Assembly: GCF_024699985.1 (NCBI RefSeq)
Contig: NZ_JAJONA010000001.1
Span: forward strand, 1,116,001 to 1,180,000
Source of the DNA: Phenylobacterium sp. J367
GTDB taxonomy: Bacteria; Pseudomonadota; Alphaproteobacteria; Caulobacterales; Caulobacteraceae
Direction: 5' to 3'
DNA length: 64,000 nucleotides
Part shown: in pieces, positions 1 to 10,366 of the stretch
Numbering within the stretch: the stretch's first letter is position 1
Layout of the letters: each line of letters opens with the position of its first letter
Translations under genes and position numbers: made by a program
Notes under the pieces: model-generated
Seen by the model: the letters and a program-made list of their open reading frames with translations, nothing else
Told to the model about the DNA's origin: nothing
The model's database searches: none

Positions 1-1146
<1,146 letters not shown>

Positions 1147-1323
1147 CGCAAGCTACTCTCGCCAACCCATCCCCTTCTTTTCCTTAGAGGAATAGGTTAA
1201 CGCCGACAATCGGCAGGAGCCGCGGCGCGTCACCGCAGGCCCGGATGAGGACCAGCGTTCGCAATTCCCGCGCGGCGGGACTCAGCCCCGCCGCTTCCGC
1301 GCCGACGTCGGAGAGGGGGCAGA

Positions 1324-2472
1324 TCAGTCGAGCGGCACGCGCCCGACGATCTTCAGGCCGTAGCCCGCCGAGCCCGGCAGGACAGTGGCCGAGGAGGTCA
1401 GCAGCCGCATGTCGCGGACCCCGAGGTCCAGCAGGATCTGCGCCCCGATGCCGTAGTCCCGCAGCACATTGTGGGAGTGGTCGGCCTGCGGCTGGCCGTA
1501 GCGCTCGGACAGCCAGTGGGGGGTTGGAGTCGCGGATGAACACTGCCACCCCGGCGCCGTCGTATTCGGAGAGCGCCTTCAGCGCGCGGGGCACGTATTC
1601 GCGGCGGGCCTCGGAGGCGCCCAGCATGTCGGCGGCCATGTCCACCCGGTGCATCCGCACGAGCGTCGGCTTGTCCGGGTCGATCCGGCCGGTGGTCAGC
1701 ACCACGTGCTCGGTCTGGTCCAGCACGTTGCGGTAGACGATCATCCGGAAGCGGCCGCCGAAGGCGCTGTCGAACGGCGTCTCCAGGACGCGCTCCACCT
1801 GGCGTTCCGTGCGGCGACGGTAGGCGATCAGGTCGGCGATCGTGCCGATCTTCAGGCCGTGGAGCTGGGCGAAGGCGACGAGGTCCGGCAGGCGGGCCAT
1901 GGAGCCGTCGTCGTTCATCACCTCGCAGATCACGCCGGCCGGGTTGAGGCCGGCCATTCGGCTGATGTCCACCGCCGCCTCGGTGTGGCCGGCGCGGACG
2001 AGCACGCCGCCGTCCTTGGCGACCAGCGGGAAGACGTGGCCCGGCGAGACCACGTCGTCGGCGCCCTTGGTCGGGTCGATGGCGACCGCCACCGTATGCG
2101 CCCGGTCGTGGGCCGAGATGCCGGTCGTCACCCCTCGCGGGCCTCGATCGAGACGGTGAAGGCGGTGCCGTGGCCGGACTGGTTGTCGGTGGCCATGGGC
2201 GGCAGGCGGAGCTGGCGGGCGCGCTCGCTGGTGATCGACAGGCAGATCAGGCCGCGCGCGTGCTTGGCCATGAAGTTGATCTGGTCCGGCGTGGCGAACT
2301 GCGCCGGGATGATCACGTCGCCCTCGTTCTCCCGGTCCTCGGCGTCGACCAGGATGTAGGGCCGCCCGTTGCGGGCGTCCTCGATGATGTCCTCGATGGG
2401 GCTGATGGCGGACGACACGGAGTCCTCCTCCTTCGATCCATGACCCGGGGTGACGAGATAGGGGCGTTTCAT
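1324..2472 (-). CDS. ribBA: 3,4-dihydroxy-2-butanone 4-phosphate synthase with degenerate GTP cyclohydrolase II domain (RibBA-type; two frameshifts)
   Basis: The N-terminal half is RibB, which makes the four-carbon precursor of riboflavin from ribulose 5-phosphate. It carries [10 protein letters not shown] and the [11 protein letters not shown] motif. The C-terminal half aligns with GTP cyclohydrolase II, but the region that should hold the zinc cysteines reads [10 protein letters not shown] with no cysteine, so this half is probably not a working cyclohydrolase. Two single-base errors break the frame: the C run 2131-2134 is one short (EAREG then [10 protein letters not shown]) and the G run 1518-1523 is one long (DSNP then [10 protein letters not shown]). 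Restored, the gene codes for 382 residues ending at GRVPLD. The ATG at 2472 overlaps the stop of the FMN reductase gene by four bases, so the two are co-transcribed. Confidence 0.87.
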
Positions 2473-3047
2473 CGCGAGGCGGCCTTCATAAGCGCGAAGT
2501 CCATGACCTGCTCGGCCACGGTGGCGAGTTGCCAGGCGTCCTTGTCGACCAGGCATTCGCCGGCCTCGTCGAAGAGGCCGGTGGTGGCGTTCAGGGCCGC
2601 GCCGAACGGCGTCGGCCAACCCCTGAGCGCATGTATGATCGCCCGAACCGCCATCAAGGTCGTGCCCGCCGCCTGCCAGCCGTCGGCGGTGACGATCACG
2701 CCCACCGGCTTGCCGGAGAAGTAGGGCTGCGGGTCGCTGCGGGTCAGCTCCAGGGTGTCGAGGGCGTTCTTGACGATGCCCGACATGGAGCCGTGGTAGC
2801 CGGGCGTCGCCACGATGATCCCGTCGGCGCCGCGCACCGCCTCGGCCAGCTCACGCTGGGCGTCGGTGACCTCGCCGGGCCTGGGATCGAACACCGGCAG
2901 CCGGCTCATGAACTCGCCGCCCAGCAGGCAGACGTCGGCGCCGGCGGCTTCCGCCGTGCGCAGCGATCGGAGGAGGGCCTTCTCGCTTGTGGAGCCCGGT
3001 CGGATCGTGCCGCCGAGGCCCACGATCCGGGGGCGGGAGGTGCTCAT
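2469..3047 (-). CDS. NAD(P)H-dependent FMN reductase family flavoprotein
   Basis: This 192-residue protein belongs to the flavodoxin-like NADPH-dependent FMN reductases. It has an N-terminal phosphate-binding loop (GTIRPGSTSEKAL, residues 13-25) and the family segment PGYHGSMSGIVKNALD near residue 82. It probably reduces flavin or quinone substrates in the cytoplasm using NAD(P)H. Its stop overlaps the ribBA start in an ATGA, which ties a flavin-using enzyme to flavin synthesis in one transcript. The sequence is complete, with no break. The exact substrate cannot be read from the sequence. Confidence 0.85.
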   Translation of the reverse strand: MSTSRPRIVGLGGTIRPGSTSEKALLRSLRTAEAAGADVCLLGGEFMSRLPVFDPRPGEVTDAQRELAEAVRGADGIIVATPGYHGSMSGIVKNALDTLELTRSDPQPYFSGKPVGVIVTADGWQAAGTTLMAVRAIIHALRGWPTPFGAALNATTGLFDEAGECLVDKDAWQLATVAEQVMDFALMKAASR

Positions 3048-3087
3048 GGCCGAAGCTGTAAGCGCGCAAACGCGGCCGCGCCACCCC

Positions 3088-4845
3088 TCAGGCGGTCTCG
3101 CCTTCGCCGGCGAACACCTTCTTCAGCTCGGTCTTGAGGATCTTGCCGTTGGCGTTGCGCGGCAGGGGCTCCGGCCAGAACACCACCTTCACTGGCGCCT
3201 TGAAGGCCGCCAGCTTGGACCGCACTAGGTCCTTGAGCTCCTGCTCGGTCGCCTGGCCGCCGGGCTTCAGGTGCACCACCGCCCCGGGCTCCTCGCCCAG
3301 CGTCTTGTGCGGGATGCCGACGATGGCGGCGTCCATCACGTCCGGGTGCTCGTAGAGGACGTTCTCGACCTCTACGCAGTAGATGTTCTCCCCGCCGCGG
3401 ATCAGCATGTCCTTGGCCCGGTCGATGATGAACAGGAAGCCTTCCTCGTCGATCCTGGCCAGGTCGCCGGTGCGCAGCCAGCCGTCGACGAAGGTCTCGG
3501 CGGTCGCTTCCGGCTTGTTCCAGTAGCCCTTCACCACCTGCGGCCCCTTCACCCAGAGCTCGCCCACGGCGTTCGGCGGCAGCACGGTCCTGCCGTCCGC
3601 GGGATCGCGGATCTGCATCTCGCCCACCGGCGCGGCGGGGCCCGCGCTGTCCGGCCGGTTCTCGTAGTCGCGGCCGAGATGCGAGGTGAAGGTCGCCGTG
3701 GTCTCGGTCATCCCCCAGCCGTTGCCGGGCTGGGAGCCGGGGAAGGTCTCGGCGATCTTCCGCACCAGCTCCGGCGCCGAGGGCGCGCCGCCATAGGTGA
3801 CGGCCTGCAACGAGGAGAGGTCGTACCTGGCCCGCGCCGGGTGCTCGATGAGCTGCCAGGCGATGGTCGGCACGCCGCCCGTGCTGTTCACCTTCTCGGC
3901 CTCGATGATCTTCATGGCCGGCTCGGCCTCCCACTTGCGCATGAAGACCAGCTTGCCGCCGGCGTTCATGGTGGGCCCGAGCGTCGCCGAGAGGCCGGTG
4001 GCGTGGAAGAGCGGCACGACCAGCAGGGTCACCCGCTGCGGCAGCTTGTGGGGATCGCTCTCCGGCAGGGGCTCGCCGGCCCGCAGGAAGTTGCGCGCCG
4101 CCGAGATGCCGCCCGCCCCGATGTTGGACGTCATGTTGCGGTGGGTGCCTAGCGCCCCCTTCGGCTTCCCCGTGGTGCCGGAGGTGTAGAGGATGGTGGC
4201 GTCGTCCTCAGGGTCGAGGTCCACGTCCGGCAGCGGCCGGTCGGGCAGCTCGCCCCACTGGTTCACCTTGCCGATCACGTCCTCCAGCCGGCGGACGCGC
4301 CCGTCCACCGGCTCGGCCGCCAGCCGCGAGACATAGATGCGGGAGAGCTCCGGCAGGTTGTCCAGGTGCGGGCCCAGCCGCTCCAGCCGCTCGTCGTCGA
4401 CGATGGCGACCTTGGTCCCGGAATCGGCCAGGCCGTACTCGAGCTCGGCGCCGGTCCACCAGGCGTTCAGCGGCGTGACGATGGCGCCCGCGAGGATGCC
4501 GGCGAAGAACGCCACCGGCCATTCCGGCAGGTTGCGCATGATCACCGCCACCCGGTCGCCCTTCTTCACGCCGTCGGCCTGGAGCTGGTGGGCGAGCGCG
4601 ATGGTCGCCCGCGCGAAGGCCTCGTAGGTCGCCCGGTCGTGCTCGTAGACCAGGAACTCGCGGTCCTTGAACGCCCGGGCGTTCAGGAACACGTCGCGCA
4701 GGGTCGGCGGGGCGTTCTTCCAGACCTTGGTCGGGATCCCGCGGATCACCTTCTCCTCGATCTCCAGGCGTGAGCCGGGTTGGGTGAGCAGGCGGTGCGC
4801 CTCGGCGATCGACATCACGGGCCAGGTCTCGGGCACGGAATCCAC
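3088..4845 (-). CDS. Acyl-CoA synthetase (class I adenylate-forming enzyme)
   Basis: This 585-residue enzyme activates a carboxylic acid to acyl-CoA through an acyl-adenylate. The core motifs are all visible in order: the P-loop-like TILYTSGTTGKPKG, GWGMTETTA, GWLRTGDLARID, the hinge KDMLIRGGENIYCVEVEN, and the C-terminal catalytic lysine in NANGKILKTEL. It is intact. It is followed in the same direction, across about 130 bases, by an acyl-CoA dehydrogenase gene that lies upstream, which suggests joint use in fatty or aromatic acid catabolism. The chain length or type of the substrate cannot be told from the sequence. Confidence 0.92.
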   Translation of the reverse strand: MDSVPETWPVMSIAEAHRLLTQPGSRLEIEEKVIRGIPTKVWKNAPPTLRDVFLNARAFKDREFLVYEHDRATYEAFARATIALAHQLQADGVKKGDRVAVIMRNLPEWPVAFFAGILAGAIVTPLNAWWTGAELEYGLADSGTKVAIVDDERLERLGPHLDNLPELSRIYVSRLAAEPVDGRVRRLEDVIGKVNQWGELPDRPLPDVDLDPEDDATILYTSGTTGKPKGALGTHRNMTSNIGAGGISAARNFLRAGEPLPESDPHKLPQRVTLLVVPLFHATGLSATLGPTMNAGGKLVFMRKWEAEPAMKIIEAEKVNSTGGVPTIAWQLIEHPARARYDLSSLQAVTYGGAPSAPELVRKIAETFPGSQPGNGWGMTETTATFTSHLGRDYENRPDSAGPAAPVGEMQIRDPADGRTVLPPNAVGELWVKGPQVVKGYWNKPEATAETFVDGWLRTGDLARIDEEGFLFIIDRAKDMLIRGGENIYCVEVENVLYEHPDVMDAAIVGIPHKTLGEEPGAVVHLKPGGQATEQELKDLVRSKLAAFKAPVKVVFWPEPLPRNANGKILKTELKKVFAGEGETA

Positions 4846-4856
4846 TCCAGAATAAC

Positions 4857-4970
4857 GATTGTCATCGCGGCCGGCGCGCGGCGGAGAGCCGGGACCCGGG
4901 AGCCGTGCGCACCGCCCCTGGGTCCCGGATCGGCCTCGCGGCCGTCCGGGATGACAGTGATTAGCCTATC
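4857..4970. repeat. Intergenic dyad repeat (CCCGGGA/GGGATGACA family)
   Basis: The gap between the acyl-CoA dehydrogenase stop and the ligase start is filled with nested inverted repeats. GCCGGGACCC faces GGGTCCCGGA, followed by CGGCCTCGCGGCCG and CCGGGATGACAG. A related short copy occurs at 18853-18893. The hairpins could act as a transcription terminator or a processing site between the two same-strand genes. I assign no function with certainty. Confidence 0.6.
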
Positions 4971-4973
4971 TCG

Positions 4974-6305
4974 TCACGCCGGTTCGGCGTTCTTTTCCCG
5001 CCGGCCCGCGTAGTGCGCCCGGATCTCCTTGAGCTCCTTGGCGTAGCGCTTCTCGGCCTCCTCGCGGAGCTTCGGGATGTGGTAGCTGGGGAAGAGGTCG
5101 TTGTCGGGGGCGTAGTCCTTCAGGACCTGCTTGGCGACCGTCACCTTGTGGACCTCGGTCGGCCCGTCGGCGATGCCCATGACCAGGCTCGAGGTCACCA
5201 TATGCATGAACGGCATCTCGTTGGAGACGCCCAGCGCCCCGTGCAGGTGCGCCGCCTTGGTGGCGATGTCGTTGTAGACCTTGGGCATGGCCACCTTGAT
5301 CGCGGCGATGTCCTTGCGGACCTTCTGGTAGTCCTTGTGCTTGTCGATCAGCCAGGCGGTGCGCATCACCAGCAGGCGGAACATCTCGAGCTGGATCCAC
5401 GAGTCCGCGATCTGCTCCTGGACCATTTGCAGGTCCGAGAGCCGGCCGTCGCGGGTGGTGCGTGACACGGCGCGGCGGCACATCAGGTCGAGCGCGTTCT
5501 TGCAGGCGCCGACCGTGCGCATGGCGTGGTGCACGCGCCCGCCGCCCAGCCGCACCTGGGCGATGACGAAGGCGGCGCCCCGCTCGCCCAGCAGGGCGTC
5601 ATAGGGCAGGCGCACATTATTGTAGCGGACATAGCCCTCGTTGCCGCCGCCGATCTCGCCGCCGGCGCCGACGCCGACGTTGCGGAGGATCTCCACTCCC
5701 GGCGTGTCGGTGGGCACCAGGAAGATCGAGGTCCGGCGGTAGGGGTCCTTCGCGTCCGGGTCGGTGACCGCATAGAGCACCAGCACCTTCGAGTGCTTGG
5801 CGTTGGTGGAGAACCACTTCTCGCCGTTGATCACCCACTCGTTCCCGTCGAGCACGGCGGTCGTGCGGAAGGTGAGCGGGTCGGAGCCGCCGGTGGGCTC
5901 GCTCATCGAGAAGGCCGAGCGGATGTCGCCGTTCAGCAGCGGCCAGAGGTACTGCTCCTTCTGCTTCTCGGTGCCGTAGTGGGCGATGATCTCGGCGTTG
6001 CCCGAGTCCGGCGCCTGGCAGCCGAACACCGAGGGGGCGAGGCCGTTGCGGCCCAGCTTCTCGTTCATCAGGGCGAGCTTCACCTGGCCATAGCCCTGGC
6101 CGCCCAGTTCGGGGCCCAGGTGGCAGGCCCACAGGCCCTGGTCCTTCACCTTCTGCTGCAGCGGCTTGATGAACCGCTTGCGCCCTTCCGAGGAATAGAC
6201 CGCGAGGCCCAGGTGCGAGAGCGGCTCCACCTCCTCGCGCATGAAGTCCTCGATCCAGTCGAGCTTCTTCTGGAAGTCGGGGTCGGTCTCGAAATCCCAC
6301 GCCAT
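4974..6305 (-). CDS. Acyl-CoA dehydrogenase (ACAD10/11-like)
   Basis: This FAD-dependent enzyme makes the alpha-beta double bond in acyl-CoA. The family motifs are present: SAFSMSEPTGGSDP, INGEKWFSTNAKHS, and a C-terminal DGPTEVHKVTVAKQVL. At 443 residues it is longer than the usual 380-residue enzymes and resembles the ACAD10/11-like group. I chose the ATG at 6305 (MAWDF) because GGGAGG sits just upstream; a longer reading would begin at 6356 but has no good ribosome site. It lies just upstream of an acyl-CoA ligase gene on the same strand, consistent with a shared beta-oxidation role. Confidence 0.92.
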   Translation of the reverse strand: MAWDFETDPDFQKKLDWIEDFMREEVEPLSHLGLAVYSSEGRKRFIKPLQQKVKDQGLWACHLGPELGGQGYGQVKLALMNEKLGRNGLAPSVFGCQAPDSGNAEIIAHYGTEKQKEQYLWPLLNGDIRSAFSMSEPTGGSDPLTFRTTAVLDGNEWVINGEKWFSTNAKHSKVLVLYAVTDPDAKDPYRRTSIFLVPTDTPGVEILRNVGVGAGGEIGGGNEGYVRYNNVRLPYDALLGERGAAFVIAQVRLGGGRVHHAMRTVGACKNALDLMCRRAVSRTTRDGRLSDLQMVQEQIADSWIQLEMFRLLVMRTAWLIDKHKDYQKVRKDIAAIKVAMPKVYNDIATKAAHLHGALGVSNEMPFMHMVTSSLVMGIADGPTEVHKVTVAKQVLKDYAPDNDLFPSYHIPKLREEAEKRYAKELKEIRAHYAGRREKNAEPA

Positions 6306-6425
6306 GATGGTCCTCCCGCGGGCCGGTTCTTTTTCGTAGGTCCGGTACGTCCACACTATTAGGCCGACGTAAGGTCAGCGCAACGGCGCTTGTCAGGCCG
6401 CGCCGCGCGCCGGAAGCTCGGGCGC

Positions 6426-7400
6426 ATGACGAGACGCCTCATCGCCGCGCTTGCCGGCCTGGCCGCCCTGGCCCCCACCGCGCTCCTGGCCTTCGACCTG
6501 CCGCCCGAGCCGCCCAAGGCGATCCGCCAGCACATCGGCCTCTACGGGACGCCGGACGCGCCGCTGGTGGTCTATGAGAAGGACGGCCGGCTCTGGGCCG
6601 ACGGCGCGGGGGTGAAGGCCCAGCCGCTGCGGCAGGTGACCGGAGACTTCTACGTCACCGACGCGGGCGATCCCCGCGCCATCCTGTTCGGCGAGGGCGC
6701 CGAGGTGGGCGGCCTCCCGGTGGCCAAGCGCGACTTCGGGGCCGAGACCGCCGCTGCCATCCAGTCGAAGGTCCGCGCCGACCCCAAGGCGCTGCGCGCC
6801 CGCGCCGCCGCGGCGACCCCGCCCGCCGAGACCCCGAAGCGCGCCGCCGACCTCGTCAGCCTGCGCGGCCTGCCGGGCGTGAAGCTCGACATCCGCTATG
6901 CGACCACCAACAACTTCATGGGCGTCCCGCTCTACGAGCGGGCGGAGGCGTATTTGCAGCGGCCCGCCGCCGAGGCGCTGGCCCGCGCCGCGCAACGCCT
7001 GAAGGCCGAAGGCTACGGCCTGATGATCCACGACGCCTACCGGCCCTGGTCGGTGACCTGGATGTTCTGGGAGGCCACCCCGCCCGAGGCCCGGGGCTTT
7101 GTCGCCGATCCGGCCCAGGGCTCGCGCCACAACCGGGGCGCGGCCGTCGACCTGACGCTCTACGACCTCAAGACCGGCAAGGCGGTGGAGATGCCCGGCC
7201 GCTACGACGAGATGAGCCTGCGCTCCTATCCCGACTTCGTCGGCGGCACGTCGCGCCAGCGCGCGCTCCGCGACCTGCTGCGCGCCGCCATGGAGGCCGA
7301 GGGCTTCGCCGTCTATCCGCAGGAGTGGTGGCACTTCGACCACAAGGACTGGCGCGACTACGGCATCGGCAACGTGAGCTTCAGCGAGCTGGCGCGGTAG
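6426..7400 (+). CDS. D-alanyl-D-alanine dipeptidase (VanX/DdpX family), periplasmic
   Basis: The C-terminal half is a VanX-type zinc dipeptidase. It shows SRHNRGAAVD (SxHxxGxAxD), which supplies the zinc ligands His and Asp, and EWWHFD, which supplies the catalytic Glu and third zinc ligand. LDIRYATTNNFMG is also typical of the family. An N-terminal signal peptide (MTRRLIAALAGLAALAPTAL) directs it to the periplasm, and about 120 extra residues precede the catalytic domain. The start at 6426 gives a clean signal peptide. There is no vanHA or vanRS nearby, so cell-wall peptide recycling is more likely than glycopeptide resistance. Confidence 0.88.
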   Translation: MTRRLIAALAGLAALAPTALLAFDLPPEPPKAIRQHIGLYGTPDAPLVVYEKDGRLWADGAGVKAQPLRQVTGDFYVTDAGDPRAILFGEGAEVGGLPVAKRDFGAETAAAIQSKVRADPKALRARAAAATPPAETPKRAADLVSLRGLPGVKLDIRYATTNNFMGVPLYERAEAYLQRPAAEALARAAQRLKAEGYGLMIHDAYRPWSVTWMFWEATPPEARGFVADPAQGSRHNRGAAVDLTLYDLKTGKAVEMPGRYDEMSLRSYPDFVGGTSRQRALRDLLRAAMEAEGFAVYPQEWWHFDHKDWRDYGIGNVSFSELAR

Positions 7401-7457
7401 GCGGCCTTGCCCCCGCCCCGTCACCGGGCGCAAATGCCCCGACGCAAGGAGCCGCCC

Positions 7458-8687
7458 ATGGACCAGATCACCCGCGCCAAGACCCTAGGATTCTCGGGCG
7501 AGCGGCTGTCGCGCATCGACGCCCACCTGAAGCGCTACGTCGACGCCGGCAAGTATCCCATGGCCCAGTTCCTCCTCGCCCGGCAGGGGCAGGTGGTCCA
7601 CCAGAGCGTGGTCGGCCAGCAGGATCCGGAGCGCGGCGTTCCCCTCGCCGAGGACACGGTCTTCCGCATCTATTCCATGACCAAGCCGGTGGCCTCGGTG
7701 GCGCTGATGACCCTCGTCGAGGAGGGCCTGATCGCGCTCGACGACCCGGTCGCCAAGTGGATCCCGGCGTGGAGCAAGCTCGGCGTCTTCGAGGCCGGGA
7801 TCGATCCGTTCCTGACCCGGACGCCGGCCCGGCCCATGCAGGTCGTCGACCTGATGCGCCACACGTCCGGGCTGACCTACGGCTTCCAGAACCGCACCAA
7901 CGTCGACGCCGCCTACCGCAAGCTGAAACTCGAGCAGATGCACGGCGGGACGGACCTCGAGGGCATGATCGCCCAGCTCGCCAGGCTGCCCCTGGAGTTC
8001 TCGCCCGGCGAGGCCTGGAACTACTCGGTCTCCACCGACGTGGTCGGCTACCTGGTGCAGAAGGTCTCCGGCAAGCCGCTGGACGAGGCCCTGGCCGAGC
8101 GGATCTTCCGGCCGCTGAAGATGGTCGACACCGGCTTTCACGTCCGCGAGGACCAGAGGGGCCGTTTCGCCGCCTGCTACGAGCACGTCCCGGGCGGCCG
8201 GCCGAAGCTGCAGGACGACCCGCAGACGAGCCCGTACCTCGCCCCGCCGTCCTTGCTCTCCGGCGGCGGCGGCCTCGTGTCCACCGCAGCCGACTACATG
8301 CGCTTCGCCAACATGCTGGTCCGCGGCGGCGAGCTCGACGGCGCGCGCATCCTGGCGCCCAAGACCATCCGGCTGATGGCCTCGAACCACCTGCCGGGCG
8401 GCCAGGACCTGACCCAGATCTCCCGCTCGCTGTTCAGCGAGAGCACCAACGCCGGCGTCGGCTTCGGCCTGGGCTTCGCGGTGGTATTCGACCCGCCGAA
8501 GACCCTGATCCCCTGCTCTGAGGGCGAATTCTACTGGGGCGGGATGGCGTCCACCGCCTTCTGGGTGGACCCGGTCGAGGAGGTCACCGCGGTCTTCATG
8601 ACCCAGCTCATCCCGTCCTCCACCTGGCCGATCCGGCGCGAGCTCCGGACGCTCACCTATGCGGCGCTGACGGAGACGAACGGCTAG
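7458..8687 (+). CDS. Serine hydrolase of the class C beta-lactamase / family VIII esterase fold
   Basis: The 409-residue protein has the nucleophile motif SMTK with Ser73 and Lys76. Tyr189 in NYSV is the second catalytic element, and WGG near the C-terminus replaces the usual KTG/HxG box. Such proteins are usually esterases or D-aminopeptidase-like enzymes rather than true beta-lactamases. No signal peptide is evident, so it is probably cytoplasmic. AAGGAG six bases before the ATG at 7458 fixes the start. Its 3' end overlaps the convergent MATE gene by 35 bases. Confidence 0.88.
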   Translation: MDQITRAKTLGFSGERLSRIDAHLKRYVDAGKYPMAQFLLARQGQVVHQSVVGQQDPERGVPLAEDTVFRIYSMTKPVASVALMTLVEEGLIALDDPVAKWIPAWSKLGVFEAGIDPFLTRTPARPMQVVDLMRHTSGLTYGFQNRTNVDAAYRKLKLEQMHGGTDLEGMIAQLARLPLEFSPGEAWNYSVSTDVVGYLVQKVSGKPLDEALAERIFRPLKMVDTGFHVREDQRGRFAACYEHVPGGRPKLQDDPQTSPYLAPPSLLSGGGGLVSTAADYMRFANMLVRGGELDGARILAPKTIRLMASNHLPGGQDLTQISRSLFSESTNAGVGFGLGFAVVFDPPKTLIPCSEGEFYWGGMASTAFWVDPVEEVTAVFMTQLIPSSTWPIRRELRTLTYAALTETNG

Positions 8688-10167
8688 CGCCGGCCACGGC
8701 CTCCGCCTCCTCGATGACCGGCTGGCCGAAGCCCGTATCAGGCGCGTCGGAGGTGGGCGGCGCGTCGAGCATCTTCGCCTTCCGCCAGCCGCCCCAGAGA
8801 TAGTAGCCGCCGGCCAGGGCGAGGGTCGTGAAGCTGCCGATCGGGAAGCTCAGCCAGACGGCGTCGGCGCCGATGTGCGGCTCCAGCAGGTTGGCGAGCG
8901 GGATCCGCACGACCCACAGCGAGATGATCATCGCCAGCAGCGGCGGCCAGACCGCGCCGGTCGCCCGCACCACGCCCGAGAAGATGAAGGCGATGCCGAA
9001 CGGGATGAAGCCCCACAGCACGATCGAATTGATGTGCAGCGCGATCGGCAGGGACGGGCTATCCCCCGGTAGGAACAGCCGCAGCACGAACGGGTCGGCG
9101 AAGAAGAGCGCGACCACCGGCGCGGTGGTGAAGAGAAGCGCGAAGAGCGCGCCGCGCCGGGCCACCTGCTCCACCCGGTCCATGCGGCCGGCGCCGACGT
9201 TCTGGGCGGCCATGGACGAGACCGCGGCGCCCAGCGCCATGGCCGGCATCTGGACATAGGTCCAGAGCTGCGCCGCCGCCCCATAGGCCGCCGCCGTATG
9301 CGAGCCGTACTGGTTGACCAGACCCATCATGGTCACCGCCGCCAGGCTGATGACCATCATCTGGAAGCCCATAGGCAGACCCTTCAGCACCAGCGCGCGG
9401 AGGATCGCCAGGTCCGGGATCAGCAGCCGGGCCTCCGAGGGCCGGATCACCAGGATCGAGCCCTTGCGATAAAGGTGGATCAGCATGGCGAGGAGGGTCG
9501 TGGTCTGGGCGACCAGGGTGGCTGTGGCCGAGCCGGCGATGCCCAGGGTGGGGAGCGGTCCGGGCCCGATGATCAGCAGCGGGTTCAGGATCACGTCGAG
9601 GCCGACGGTGAGCAGGGAGAAGTAGAACGGCGTGCGGCTGTCGCCCGTCCCCCGCTGGGCCATCATCACGAACGAGAAGAAGTACATGAAGGGCATCGCC
9701 GTGAAGATCACTCGCAGATAGGCGATCGCGTCGCCCCGGGCGTCGGCCGGCGTGCCCATGGCGTCGAGGATGTGCGGGGTGAGCGTGACCCCCAGCGCCC
9801 CCACGCTCAGGGACAGCACGATGAAGAAGGCCGTGGACGTGCCCACGACCTTCCTGGCCAGCGCCTCGTCGCCGGCGCCTACGGCCTGGCCGATCAGGAT
9901 GTTCGAGGCCATCGAGACGCCGAACACCGCGCCCAGCATCAGGAACATGATCTGGTTGGCGTTGGCGGTGGCGGTGAGCGCCGTCTCGCCCAGGACGTGG
10001 CTGACCCAGATCGCGTTGGCCGAGCCGTTCAGAGACTGCAGGATGTTGGTGCCCAGCACCGGAAGCGCGAACAGGATCAGCGTCTTGCCGATCGGCCCGG
10101 CGGTGAGGTCGGGCCCCTTCCGGCTCACCCCCGGCCGGCCGCCGGTCGCCGCTCCCTGCCCCGTCAC
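8653..10167 (-). CDS. MATE family efflux transporter
   Basis: This 504-residue integral membrane protein has about twelve hydrophobic segments in two similar halves (first helix near FALPVLGTNILQSLNG, second half starting near LVLKGLPMGFQMM). This is the layout of multidrug and toxin extrusion antiporters, which export cationic compounds in exchange for Na+ or H+. It is intact and stands alone, transcribed divergently from rfbB. A hydrophilic tail of about 35 residues follows the last helix and overlaps the end of the serine hydrolase gene. The substrate is unknown. Confidence 0.9.
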   Translation of the reverse strand: MTGQGAATGGRPGVSRKGPDLTAGPIGKTLILFALPVLGTNILQSLNGSANAIWVSHVLGETALTATANANQIMFLMLGAVFGVSMASNILIGQAVGAGDEALARKVVGTSTAFFIVLSLSVGALGVTLTPHILDAMGTPADARGDAIAYLRVIFTAMPFMYFFSFVMMAQRGTGDSRTPFYFSLLTVGLDVILNPLLIIGPGPLPTLGIAGSATATLVAQTTTLLAMLIHLYRKGSILVIRPSEARLLIPDLAILRALVLKGLPMGFQMMVISLAAVTMMGLVNQYGSHTAAAYGAAAQLWTYVQMPAMALGAAVSSMAAQNVGAGRMDRVEQVARRGALFALLFTTAPVVALFFADPFVLRLFLPGDSPSLPIALHINSIVLWGFIPFGIAFIFSGVVRATGAVWPPLLAMIISLWVVRIPLANLLEPHIGADAVWLSFPIGSFTTLALAGGYYLWGGWRKAKMLDAPPTSDAPDTGFGQPVIEEAEAVAGASRSSPSAPHR

Positions 10168-10252
10168 GCCACGCTCCCCTCGCGTCCCCGCACGCCGGGG
10201 GTTCCCATACCAGTTCTAGGAGGCGCCGGGCCCCCCGTTCAACCCGTGCGGC

Positions 10253-10296
10253 CGAAACGCGCGGTCAGTCCCCAGGGTTGAGCGCGCGGCGTTTCG
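10253..10296. promoter_or_regulatory. Inverted repeat in the MATE/rfbB divergent gap
   Basis: CGAAACGC at 10253-10260 faces GCGTTTCG at 10289-10296 across 28 bases in the roughly 200-base gap between the MATE gene and rfbB. It could be a regulator site or a leader hairpin for the rhamnose operon. No clear sigma70 boxes were recognised around it. Confidence 0.3.
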
Positions 10297-10366
10297 CTGT
10301 AAGAGGGCGCGGGGGATGGTCGACCGCCGTGGCGGCTGGGGCCGCGAAGAAGACTAGAAAGACCGC

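Noticed and set aside
6426..7400. Vancomycin resistance gene
   Set aside because: VanX-like motifs are present but no vanH, vanA or vanRS is near, so a peptidoglycan-recycling dipeptidase is more likely.
7458..8687. Beta-lactamase resistance gene
   Set aside because: The third motif is WGG rather than KTG and there is no signal peptide; this fits the esterase/peptidase subgroup.
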